From NCBI GenBank assembly GCA_947374535.1, contig CANCCJ010000012.1, positions 1-47,157 on the forward strand: 47,157 nt of DNA. The letters are read 5' to 3'. A program made the position numbers and the translations under genes. Positions 17,704-25,966 of the stretch are shown here, piece after piece; positions within the stretch are counted from its first letter, which is position 1, and each line of letters begins with the position of its first letter. This stretch comes from Comamonadaceae bacterium. Its GTDB lineage: Bacteria > Pseudomonadota > Gammaproteobacteria > Burkholderiales > Burkholderiaceae. A model generated the notes under the pieces. That model worked only from the letters and a program-made list of their open reading frames with translations, was not told the origin of the DNA and searched no databases.

Positions 17704-18690
17704 TCACTGAGGCTGCAAGTGGATTGACTTGGCAATGGCGCGGAACTGTGCTGTGCCATCGACATAGGTTTTTTCCACGGCTTGGAGCGACAAGGGCTTG
17801 GCCACCAGTTGGCTGTTGGCTTCTAAACCCGCGCGCACGGTGGGGTTGGTCAAAGCATCGGTGAGTGCTTTGTGAATGACTTGCACCACGGGCTCGGGCG
17901 TGTCTTTTTTCACAAAGTAGCCCGTCCAAATATGGAAGGTGAAGTTGGACAAGGCTTTGCTTTCGCTGATCGCGGGGTAGTCTTTGAGCGACGCCAAGCG
18001 CTCGTTGTTGAGCATGGCCAGCACTTTGAGCTTGCCTTGCTTTTGCAGCGCGTCATAGGCTTTGCCAAAAGGCGCCAAAAAAATATCAACCTGCCCACCC
18101 AGCAAATCTTGATTGGCAGATGCCCCGCCTTTGTAAGGCACATGCGTCATTGGGATGTTGGTGACTTTGGACAAATGCTCGCCCAACAGATGGTAAAAAG
18201 AGCCCGGCCCCACGCTGGCGTAAGTGATGGGGCGACCTTCTTTGGCCTCCTTGCGGGCGTAATCTAAAAACTCATCCACGTTGTGAACGGGCAAGTCTTT
18301 GCGGGCTAAGAAAGCGATGTTTGAGGTGGCAACCATTTGCACCAAGCGGAAGTCTTCACTCTTGAACTTGACCGCAGAAATGGCCAACGGCGCCAAAATC
18401 AGCTCATTGGGCGAGCCTTGAAAAATGATCTGCCCATCCGAAGGCGCATTCAAGACTTTTTGGGCCGCAATCGCACCGCTGGCACCGCCCAGGTTTTCCA
18501 CAATCACGGGCTGCCCAAAATTTTTCGATAAGTTGTTGTTCACCGTGCGGGCAATCACGTCCGACAGACCGCCTGCGGGGTAAGGGACCATCAAAGTCAC
18601 AGCTTTGCTGGGATAGGTTTGTGCGCACACCAGGCCAGCGAATAGCCATCCGATCAGCAAAGCGGCGCTGCATTTGAATAGGTTGGACAT
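17704..18690 (-). CDS. Bug/TctC family periplasmic substrate-binding protein
   Basis: 328 aa. Sec signal peptide with a probable cut after LVCA; mature QTYPSKAVTLMVPYPAGGLSD. Typical features include VENLGGASGAIAAQKV and HVPYKGGASANQDLLGGQ. It is a second Bug protein in the window, only moderately similar to the one at 6405. Transporter subunits are absent. The neighbouring M20 remnant suggests it once served an amide or dipeptide-like substrate, but that is speculation. Confidence 0.9.
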   Translation of the reverse strand: MSNLFKCSAALLIGWLFAGLVCAQTYPSKAVTLMVPYPAGGLSDVIARTVNNNLSKNFGQPVIVENLGGASGAIAAQKVLNAPSDGQIIFQGSPNELILAPLAISAVKFKSEDFRLVQMVATSNIAFLARKDLPVHNVDEFLDYARKEAKEGRPITYASVGPGSFYHLLGEHLSKVTNIPMTHVPYKGGASANQDLLGGQVDIFLAPFGKAYDALQKQGKLKVLAMLNNERLASLKDYPAISESKALSNFTFHIWTGYFVKKDTPEPVVQVIHKALTDALTNPTVRAGLEANSQLVAKPLSLQAVEKTYVDGTAQFRAIAKSIHLQPQ

Positions 18691-18930
18691 ACCTTGGCTC
18701 CAAATTGGTGGGGGTGAGTGCTTCGTCGAAAGCCGTTTTTGTCATGCTCAATGCATTATCAGTACGATCAGCCTTGACCTCGGTTCAACGCAGGCATTGG
18801 ATTGAACACGCGACTCATGGCTGTGTAGTCAGTCGGCCAGCGAGTTGCGCCATCCGGATGACCACCCAGCACCCGCAGGCCTACATCGATATTTCGCGCG
18901 GCCGCACCACGCGGCTGGAAAGACGGGCGA
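18691..18930. other. Intergenic region between xdhC and the Bug gene
   Basis: 240 nt. A short minus-strand frame reading VGLRVLGGHPDGATR near 18840-18880 looks protein-like but I cannot assign it. No terminator or TGTATACA site is visible. Confidence 0.4.
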
Positions 18931-19806
18931 TCAGCGCTGTTGCAACAACTGCGCCGCCACCGACACCGCAATGACTTCGGGCTCTTTACCCGTGATGCCT
19001 TCAATGCCAATCGGGCAAGTGATGAAAGCCAATTCTTCGGCGGTGAAGCCCTTGGCTTCGAGGCGATGTTGAAACGTGGCCCACTTGGTTTTACTCCCAA
19101 TGAGACCCACAAACTTCAAATCACCCTGCAAGCGCTGACGCTTGAGACACGCAGCCACCACGTCTAAATCTTCGGCGTGGCTGAAGCTCATGACGAGCAC
19201 GGACGAGCCACTGGGTAAATCGGCCACGGCGGCATGAACGGGGTCGGAGTGTTCGCACACCACGTTGGGTGGCAACTGGGCGGGGAAGATCTCGTCGCGG
19301 CTGTCGATCCACTGCACGTTGTAGGGCAAGGCGCTCAGTACGTTCACCAAGGCACGGCCCACATGGCCACCGCCGAACAGTGCGAGCGGTTGGCCGTTGG
19401 CCAGCAAACGTTGTTTGAGTGTGGGCGCGTCTGCGGCGCTGATGCGTTCAAACTTCAAATGCACCACACCACCGCAGCACTGACCCAAGGCGGGCCCTAG
19501 GGCGTAACGCGTGGTGAGCGCATTGTCTTCGTGGGTAGCGATTGGTGCGAACTTGCCGCCGCCCAAAGGCGTCTCATTGAGTGAAGACGCATGGGTATGC
19601 GCAGGCTGCATCAGCAATGCGCGTGCTTCTGAGATGGCCTGAAACTCCAAATGCCCGCCACCAATGGTGTTGACCAACGTCTGCGGGAACACCGCCATCC
19701 AAGCGCCCACCTCGCGCGGGCCGGAACCCTGCACGTGGTCAACCAACACCAACACGCCATCGGCATGTTGGAGTTGGTTCAATAGCTCGGCGGTATGGCG
19801 TGGCAC
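18931..19806 (-). CDS. xdhC: Xanthine dehydrogenase accessory protein XdhC
   Basis: 291 aa from a GTG at 19806; no ATG is available in frame between this point and the xdhB stop, 45 nt upstream. It has the N-terminal XdhC motif GSGPREVGAWM near residues 28-38, then GGGHLEFQA, GQCCGG and a Rossmann segment LALFGGGHVGRALV near residue 141. The C-terminal VGLIGSKTKWATF and CPIGIEGITGKEPEVIAVSVAA are standard. XdhC binds molybdenum cofactor and drives its sulfuration and insertion into XdhB. Confidence 0.93.
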   Translation of the reverse strand: MPRHTAELLNQLQHADGVLVLVDHVQGSGPREVGAWMAVFPQTLVNTIGGGHLEFQAISEARALLMQPAHTHASSLNETPLGGGKFAPIATHEDNALTTRYALGPALGQCCGGVVHLKFERISAADAPTLKQRLLANGQPLALFGGGHVGRALVNVLSALPYNVQWIDSRDEIFPAQLPPNVVCEHSDPVHAAVADLPSGSSVLVMSFSHAEDLDVVAACLKRQRLQGDLKFVGLIGSKTKWATFQHRLEAKGFTAEELAFITCPIGIEGITGKEPEVIAVSVAAQLLQQR

Positions 19807-19851
19807 GCAGGCTTCAGCGATGGCATCAATGGCAGCGGCACGAAACAGCGC

Positions 19852-22215
19852 TTAGGCTGTGGCCGCTTGCGCTTTCACCGCTTCACACGCCATCAAGATG
19901 CGCTCGGGCGTGGCCGGTGCATCCAAGTGCACCACGGCTTTGTGGTCGGCACTGGCAGCCACCGCATCGCGCAAAGCGAAGAAAGCAGACAGGCCCAACA
20001 TCAAAGGTGGCTCGCCTGTGGCCTTGCTGTTGAAAGGCGTGGGCTTGTTGTTCTGGTTCTCAAACAAGGACACCTTGAAATGCTCGGGAATGTCGCCCGC
20101 CACCGGAATTTTGTAGGTGCTGGGGCCGTGCGTGAGCAGCTTGCCCTTTTTGTCCCAAATGCACTCTTCCATGGTGAGCCAGCCCATACCCTGCACATAA
20201 GCGCCTTCGATCTGGCCTTTGTCGAGTGCAGGGTTGATGCTGCGACCCACGTCATGCACGATGTCCACCGCCTTGAGCCACCACTCACCCGTGCGGGTGT
20301 CGATTTCCACTTCGCTCACGGCGGCGCCGTAGCAGTAGTAATAGAAGGCACGACCGTTGAGGGTGGTGAAGTCGTATTTGATCTCGGGCGTCATGTAAAA
20401 GCCGGTCACGCTCAAGCCCACACGGTCGAGCCACGCTTGCTTTGTCACCTCAGCCCACTGGACGGACTGGCCGCCACCGTGAACTTCGTTGTTTGCAAAA
20501 GTCACATCGCCTTCGGCGCAACCCAACATACGAGCCGCCACCGGCTTCAATCGCTCACGCATTTGCAGGGTCGCGTTCATGATGGCCGCACCGTTGATAT
20601 CGGCACCGCTGGACGCCGACGTGGCCGACGCGTTAGGCACTTTTTGCGAATCGGTAGCGGTGATGCGCACTTTGTCCACCGTGATGCCCAGACCATCGGC
20701 ACAAACTTGCGCCATCTTGGTGTTGAGACCTTGGCCCATTTCGGTGCCGCCGTGGTTGCAGCTGACCGAGCCGTCCATGTAAACCACCAGCAACGCGCCG
20801 CCTTGGTTCAAATGTGTGGCGGTGAAGCTGATGCCGAACTTCAAAGGCACCAAGGCCAAACCGCGCTTGCGGGTTTTGCTTTGGGCGTTGAAGGCTTGCA
20901 CCGCTTGGCGGCGCTCGGCGTAGTTGGATTCTTGTTCAACCTGCGCAATCACTTTGTCACCCACCCAGTCTTCGATGAGCTGGTTGTATTGGGTGGTCAT
21001 GGTGTCGGGCGTGCCACTGATGGCGGGGTCTTTGTACAGGTTGAGCTTGCGCACTTCCAAGGGGTCTTTGCCCAAAGTCATGGCAATCTCGTCCATCACG
21101 GTTTCGATGCCAAACATGCCTTGCGGACCGCCGAAACCACGGAAAGCGGTGGCGCTTTGCGTGTTGGTTTTGCAACGGTGGCTGATCAGCTTTAGCGCGG
21201 GAATGTGATAGGTGTTGTCGATGTGCAAACAAGCGCGGTCGTTCACCGGGCCCGAGTAATCGGTGCTGTAACCGCAGCGGGACATGAGCGTGATGTCCGC
21301 GCCCAAGACGCGGCCGTTGTCGTCAAAGCCCACTTCGTAGTCGATGCGGAAATCATGGCGCTTGCCAGTGATGGTCATGTCGTCATCGCGGTTGATGCGC
21401 AGCTTGACAGGCTTTTGCAGTTTGAACGCGGCCAAGGCAGCGCTTTGACTGAAGATGCTGGCGTTGCCTTCTTTGCCGCCAAAACCGCCACCCATGCGGC
21501 GGCAAATCACTTCCACATCGTTGGTGTGCAGGTTCAGGGCGTGCGCGGCTTCGCGTTGGTTGCCGTCCGGATGCTGGGTCGACACGTACAGCGTGAGCTG
21601 ACCATCCTCCTTGGGCACCGCGTAGGTGATTTGGCATTCCAAATAGAACTGTTCTTGCTGGCCCGTGCGCGTGGTGCCTTTGATGGTGTGCGGTGCGCTG
21701 GCAATGGCTGCGGTGGCATCGCCACGCGTGATGCCCTTGGGCGGCATGATGAAGCTGTTGGCTTCCATAGCCTCTTCCACCGTGAGGATGGGCTTGAGTT
21801 CTTTCACCAACACCTTGGCTTTGTGAGCGGCTTCGCGTGCGTAAAGCATGTCGCGCGCCACGACCACGGCCACGGCTTGACCAACGAACTCGACCTTGCC
21901 TGCGGCGAGGAACGGGTCGTCATGAACGATGGGGCCGCAGTTGTTCTCGCCGGGAATGTCTTTGGCGGTGTACACAGCAACCACGCCGTGCTCTTTCAAA
22001 ATAGCTTCGCGGTCAATGCCGTCGCCAATCAGCTCGCCATGCGCCACAGGCGACAAGATGAGCGCGGCATACAAAGTGCCCGCGTGCTCTGGAATGTCGT
22101 CGATGTAGGTGGCTGTGCCCGTCACGTGCAGGTGAGCAGACTCATGAACGACGTCGGTACCTTGTTGAACGCCCGATGCGGGCAACAGGTTTTTCAAATG
22201 GGTAGGAGCGTTCAT
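19852..22215 (-). CDS. xdhB: Xanthine dehydrogenase molybdopterin-binding subunit XdhB
   Basis: 787 aa, full length. Oxidises hypoxanthine and xanthine to urate. It shows GGGFGGKEGN (Moco pocket), RGFGGPQGM, NHGGTEMGQGLNTK, ASATSASSGADINGAA and, near the C-terminus, ATGEPPLMLG, whose Glu (about residue 735) is the catalytic base of the family. The ATG abuts the xdhA stop. It needs XdhA for FAD/Fe-S electron transfer and XdhC for cofactor insertion. Confidence 0.95.
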   Translation of the reverse strand: MNAPTHLKNLLPASGVQQGTDVVHESAHLHVTGTATYIDDIPEHAGTLYAALILSPVAHGELIGDGIDREAILKEHGVVAVYTAKDIPGENNCGPIVHDDPFLAAGKVEFVGQAVAVVVARDMLYAREAAHKAKVLVKELKPILTVEEAMEANSFIMPPKGITRGDATAAIASAPHTIKGTTRTGQQEQFYLECQITYAVPKEDGQLTLYVSTQHPDGNQREAAHALNLHTNDVEVICRRMGGGFGGKEGNASIFSQSAALAAFKLQKPVKLRINRDDDMTITGKRHDFRIDYEVGFDDNGRVLGADITLMSRCGYSTDYSGPVNDRACLHIDNTYHIPALKLISHRCKTNTQSATAFRGFGGPQGMFGIETVMDEIAMTLGKDPLEVRKLNLYKDPAISGTPDTMTTQYNQLIEDWVGDKVIAQVEQESNYAERRQAVQAFNAQSKTRKRGLALVPLKFGISFTATHLNQGGALLVVYMDGSVSCNHGGTEMGQGLNTKMAQVCADGLGITVDKVRITATDSQKVPNASATSASSGADINGAAIMNATLQMRERLKPVAARMLGCAEGDVTFANNEVHGGGQSVQWAEVTKQAWLDRVGLSVTGFYMTPEIKYDFTTLNGRAFYYYCYGAAVSEVEIDTRTGEWWLKAVDIVHDVGRSINPALDKGQIEGAYVQGMGWLTMEECIWDKKGKLLTHGPSTYKIPVAGDIPEHFKVSLFENQNNKPTPFNSKATGEPPLMLGLSAFFALRDAVAASADHKAVVHLDAPATPERILMACEAVKAQAATA

Positions 22216-23691
22216 TTATGCCACCTCAGCAGTTTGTTCTTCGATAAATTCCAGCGCCAAGTTGCGAGCCACCAAAGCGCGGTACGCCCATGTGGCACGC
22301 AAGCCATCACGCGCGGTGAAGCTGGCAGTGATGGCGGCATCCAAATCAGCCGCTTTCACGTCAGCGGGTGATTGGCCTTCGAGCAAGGCTTCCAATTGAG
22401 GCGCACGACTGGGCGATGGGGCCAAGCCGTTGTAGGCCAGCTTCACGCCACTGAGCTTGCCACCTTTGAGCGTATAGCTGATGGCCGCGCAAGTGGCTGA
22501 AATGTCTTGTTCAAAACGCTTGCTCACCTTGTGGGCGCGGAAAACTTGTCCGGCCACGGGCTTTGGCAGTTCCACCGCTTCGATGAACTCACCGGGTTGG
22601 AGCACGTTTTTCTTCATGCCTGTGTAGAAGTTTTCCAGCAACACGTTGCGTGTCTTCTCGCCACAGCGCAACACAAGGTTGGCACCCAGAGCCAGCAAAC
22701 AAGGCATGGAGTCGCCAATAGGCGAGCCGTTGGCGATGTTGCCTGCCAGCGTGGCGGTGGAACGGATGGGAGGAGAACCAAAGCGACGCAACACTTCAGC
22801 AAAGTCGGGATAGGCCTTGACCACCAGCTCTTCCACTTTGGCCAGCGACACCGCAGCGCCAATGCGCCAAGCGTTGTCTGTCTCCGCCACTTGACGCAGT
22901 TCTTTGACGTTGCCCAAGTACATGATGTGGTCGGGGCGCGCGAACTGTTTGTTCACTTGCAAACCGATTTCTGTACTGCCAGCCAACAAGGTGGTGGTGG
23001 GGTGTTTGACAAGATAGTCAGCCACTTCTGCCAAAGTGGCGGGTGACACAAACTCGTTGCCCTTCTTGGTACGCACCACGGGTTGCACGATGATGTCGCC
23101 CTCTAGGCTCATGGTCGGCACGCTGGAACGCTTGATTTCTTTGAGCAGGGGCAGATCGGCGCTGTCGTCGATCTTCAAGGCCGATTTCTTTTCGCAGGCC
23201 TTGGCCGTCGCGTCGATGATGGGCGCGTAGCCGGTGCAACGGCACAAGTTACCACTCAGGGCATCGGTGATGTCTTGGCGCACAGGTGAGGTGTTGGTTT
23301 GCACCAAGTTCACCAAGCTCATCACGATGCCGGGTGTACAAAAACCGCACTGCGAGCCGTGGCACTTGACCATCTCGTCTTGCACGGGGTGCAAGGTGCC
23401 ATCGGCATTTTTCAGGCTCTCAACGGTTTTGATGGATTTGCCGTCCAGCGATGGCAGCAGTTGGATACAGGCGTTGGTCGCCACATAGTCCACGCCCGTG
23501 CCAGCGGCGTTGAGTTCACCCACCATCACCACGCAAGCGCCGCAGTCGCCTTCAGCGCAACCTTCTTTGGTGCCGGTGCGGTGAAGCTGCTCGCGCAGGT
23601 AATCAAGAACGGTGGTGGTGCGGCGAGCGCCTTGGGCTTCAACGATCTGGCCGTCGAGCACAAAGCGCACGGTGTTGGTGACTTGGGTCAT
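22216..23691 (-). CDS. xdhA: Xanthine dehydrogenase FAD/2Fe-2S subunit XdhA
   Basis: 491 aa from ATG 23691 (MTQVTNTVRF); a 29-residue longer reading runs back through the promoter region. Plant-type 2Fe-2S cysteines are C45, C50, C53 and C75. The second cluster uses C115, C118, C150 and C152 (CGFCTPG; CRCTGY). The FAD domain begins near residue 190, with LLAGSTEIGLQVNK and TLAGNIANGSPIGD. It passes electrons from the molybdenum site of XdhB to NAD. First gene of xdhABC. Confidence 0.95.
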   Translation of the reverse strand: MTQVTNTVRFVLDGQIVEAQGARRTTTVLDYLREQLHRTGTKEGCAEGDCGACVVMVGELNAAGTGVDYVATNACIQLLPSLDGKSIKTVESLKNADGTLHPVQDEMVKCHGSQCGFCTPGIVMSLVNLVQTNTSPVRQDITDALSGNLCRCTGYAPIIDATAKACEKKSALKIDDSADLPLLKEIKRSSVPTMSLEGDIIVQPVVRTKKGNEFVSPATLAEVADYLVKHPTTTLLAGSTEIGLQVNKQFARPDHIMYLGNVKELRQVAETDNAWRIGAAVSLAKVEELVVKAYPDFAEVLRRFGSPPIRSTATLAGNIANGSPIGDSMPCLLALGANLVLRCGEKTRNVLLENFYTGMKKNVLQPGEFIEAVELPKPVAGQVFRAHKVSKRFEQDISATCAAISYTLKGGKLSGVKLAYNGLAPSPSRAPQLEALLEGQSPADVKAADLDAAITASFTARDGLRATWAYRALVARNLALEFIEEQTAEVA

Positions 23692-23769
23692 GGTGGGGTG
23701 TGGAAATCTGGGGGAGAAGGCCCAGATTTTAGTGACTTGCACCCCATTTCCGCAGCGGGTATGCCACTG

Positions 23770-23777
23770 CGTATACA
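23770..23777. promoter_or_regulatory. CGTATACA operator upstream of xdhA
   Basis: One mismatch to TGTATACA; read on the minus strand it is TTGTATACG. It lies about 80 nt before the xdhA ATG and 8 nt after the uraH stop. Position fits repression of xdhABC by the local GntR regulator. Confidence 0.55.
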
Positions 23778-23784
23778 AAAAAAA

Positions 23785-24138
23785 TTAGGACCCGCGATAC
23801 GTCGAGTAACTCCAAGGACTTACCAACAGCGGAACGTGGTAGTGCTGATCCGTATGAGCGACGCCAAAGTCCAAGCTCACTTGGTCTAAAAAGTTGGGTT
23901 CAGGCAATTCAATCTTTTTGGAGGCAAAGTAGCCCTTCACGTCAAACACCAAACGATAGGTGCCTTTTTTCAAACTGTCGTTGTCGTACAGCAAGCCATC
24001 GGGGTTGCGGCCATCGTGGTTCAAGGCGAATGTCTTGACCAGTGTGGCTTGACCGTTGTCCGTGGTGAACAACGACACTTTCATACCGGCTGCGGGGCCG
24101 CCGTGCATGGTGTCTAAAACGTGTGTGCTCAATCCCAT
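23785..24138 (-). CDS. uraH: 5-hydroxyisourate hydrolase UraH (transthyretin-like)
   Basis: 117 aa from ATG 24138 (MGLSTHVLDT). It hydrolyses 5-hydroxyisourate from PuuD to OHCU. Signature residues are all visible: THVLDT with H6, the HDGR segment with R44, HYHVPLL with H99/H101, and the C-terminal YRGS (114-117) that marks the enzyme rather than transthyretin. No signal peptide, so cytoplasmic. It is divergent from gntR, sharing a promoter region with a TGTATACA site. Confidence 0.95.
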   Translation of the reverse strand: MGLSTHVLDTMHGGPAAGMKVSLFTTDNGQATLVKTFALNHDGRNPDGLLYDNDSLKKGTYRLVFDVKGYFASKKIELPEPNFLDQVSLDFGVAHTDQHYHVPLLVSPWSYSTYRGS

Positions 24139-24183
24139 GAAATGCTCCGAATCTGATTGTCGACCGGTTTGGTCTACCAAAAG

Positions 24184-24191
24184 TGTATACA
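24184..24191. promoter_or_regulatory. TGTATACA operator between uraH and gntR
   Basis: AAAAGTGTATACAGTTTTTG centres on a perfect TGTATACA palindrome, 46 nt upstream of the uraH ATG and 52 nt upstream of the gntR ATG. It suggests autoregulation of gntR and control of uraH. Confidence 0.72.
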
Positions 24192-24243
24192 GTTTTTGAA
24201 TTTCGGTCTATCATCAGGCTCATCGAATTTGCCGGAGACACCC

Positions 24244-24912
24244 ATGGACAGCTCAACCGCCACCCGAAGCATTGTGGATGCGCTCACCAAAGCCATCGTC
24301 GAGCACCGCCTGCACCCCGGCACCAAACTGGCCGAGCAAAAACTGGCCGACCACTTTGGCGTGTCACGCACCCTCATTCGCCAAGCGCTGTTTCAACTGG
24401 TGCAAAAGCGCCTGATCCGCATGGAGCCCGCACGCGGTGCGTTTGTGGCCACGCCCTCCTCAGACGAGGCGCGCCAGGTGTTTGCGGTGCGTCGCATGAT
24501 TGAGGTGGAGATGACACGCAGCTTTGTCCGCAACGTGACGCCCACACAAATCAAAGCCCTCAAAGATCACGTCGCGGAAGAAAAAGACGCCGTCACACGT
24601 GGCGATGTGCCGGGCCGCACCGACTTGTTGGGCGACTTCCATGTGCGTATCGCCGAGCTGATGGGCAACGATGTGTTGGCGCAAATATTGAATGAGCTGA
24701 TTTCGCGCTGCGCCCTCATCACCTTGATATACCAAAGCAGCAATGCAGCCGAGCACTCCGCCGAAGAGCACGCCGAGATTTTGAAAGCCATCGCCGCCAA
24801 AGATGAAGATTTGGCCGTCAAACTGATGGATGAACACTTGCGCAACGTGGAAGAGGGTTTAGCCCTCGACCGCAAAGTGCCCAGCAACGACATCGCCATG
24901 GCATTGGCCTAA
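24244..24912 (+). CDS. GntR family (FCD) transcriptional regulator of purine catabolism
   Basis: 222 aa from ATG 24244. N-terminal winged helix at residues 5-70 with LAEQKLADHFGVSRTLIRQA and the wing GAFVATP. The FCD effector domain covers about 75-205, with the metal-site histidines H133, H176 and H198 seen in this subfamily. It heads the plus-strand operon gntR-puuE-uraD/allC-M20. Intergenic TGTATACA sites around the purine genes are suitable FCD-GntR targets. The ligand may be urate, allantoin or a related compound; this cannot be read from the sequence. Confidence 0.88.
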   Translation: MDSSTATRSIVDALTKAIVEHRLHPGTKLAEQKLADHFGVSRTLIRQALFQLVQKRLIRMEPARGAFVATPSSDEARQVFAVRRMIEVEMTRSFVRNVTPTQIKALKDHVAEEKDAVTRGDVPGRTDLLGDFHVRIAELMGNDVLAQILNELISRCALITLIYQSSNAAEHSAEEHAEILKAIAAKDEDLAVKLMDEHLRNVEEGLALDRKVPSNDIAMALA

Positions 24913-24966
24913 GCGCTCGCGGATCCACCTAAGCGCCAGTGCATCAATTCACACGGAATTCATCAC

Positions 24967-25950
24967 ATGTCTCACCCCAACGCCATCTACGACAGCACCG
25001 CCACCTACCCCCGCGACTTGGTGGGCTACGGCCGTGAAGTGCCACATGCGCAATGGCCGGGCCAAGCCCGCATTGCCGTGCAGTTTGTACTGAATTACGA
25101 AGAAGGCGGCGAAAACGCCACGGTGCACGGCGACGCCGGCAGCGAAATGTTTTTGAGCGAGATGTTCAACCCGCCCAGCTTTCCCGACCGCCACCTGAGC
25201 ATGGAAGGCATTTACGAATACGGCTCGCGGGTCGGCGTGTGGCGCATCTTGCGTGAGTTTGAAAAACGCGGCCTGCCCCTCACCGTGTTTGGCGTGGGCA
25301 TGGCGCTGGAACGCCACCCCGAACTCACCGCCGCGTTTGTGGCGTTGGGCCACGAAATTGCCTGCCACGGCCACCGCTGGATCAACTACCAAACCGCAGA
25401 CGTTGACACCGAACGCGCGCACATGAAGCAAGGCATCCAAGCCATCGAGCGCTTGACCCAGACCACGCACGGCAACAGCATTCATGCGGCTGGTTGGTAC
25501 ACCGGCCGCGACAGCCCCAACACCCGCCGCTTGGTGGCCGACCACGGCGGCTTTGAATACGACAGCGACTACTACGGCGAAGACCTGCCCTTTTGGATGA
25601 AGGTCAAAAAAACCAATGGCGAAGTGGTGCCACAACTCGTCGTGCCCTACACGCTGGACTGCAACGACATGCGCTTTGCACTACCCCAAGGCTTTAGCCA
25701 AGCCGACGATTTCTTTGTGTATTTGCGCGACAGCTTTGACACGCTGTATGCCGAGGGCGACCCAGACGGCGACAACGCCCCCAAGATGATGAGCATTGGC
25801 ATGCACTGCCGCTTGCTGGGCAAACCCGGCCGCATCGTGGCACTGCAAAAGTTCTTAGACCACATAGCCAAACACGACCGCGTTTGGGTGGCTCGCCGCA
25901 TCGACATCGCGCGCCACTGGAAGCAAGTCCACCCCTACAGCGGCCACTAA
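24967..25950 (+). CDS. puuE: Allantoinase PuuE (polysaccharide deacetylase family)
   Basis: 327 aa. Opens allantoin to allantoate. N-terminal YPRDLVGYGREVPHAQWPG and VQFVLNYEEGGE, then NPPSFPDRHLSMEGIYEYGS, ALGHEIACHGHRW and AGWYTGRDSPNTRRLV are typical of PuuE-type, metal-independent allantoinases, which are unrelated to AllB amidohydrolases. It is followed 16 nt later by the uraD-allC fusion. Confidence 0.93.
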   Translation: MSHPNAIYDSTATYPRDLVGYGREVPHAQWPGQARIAVQFVLNYEEGGENATVHGDAGSEMFLSEMFNPPSFPDRHLSMEGIYEYGSRVGVWRILREFEKRGLPLTVFGVGMALERHPELTAAFVALGHEIACHGHRWINYQTADVDTERAHMKQGIQAIERLTQTTHGNSIHAAGWYTGRDSPNTRRLVADHGGFEYDSDYYGEDLPFWMKVKKTNGEVVPQLVVPYTLDCNDMRFALPQGFSQADDFFVYLRDSFDTLYAEGDPDGDNAPKMMSIGMHCRLLGKPGRIVALQKFLDHIAKHDRVWVARRIDIARHWKQVHPYSGH

Positions 25951-25966
25951 ACAGCAGGACCACGAC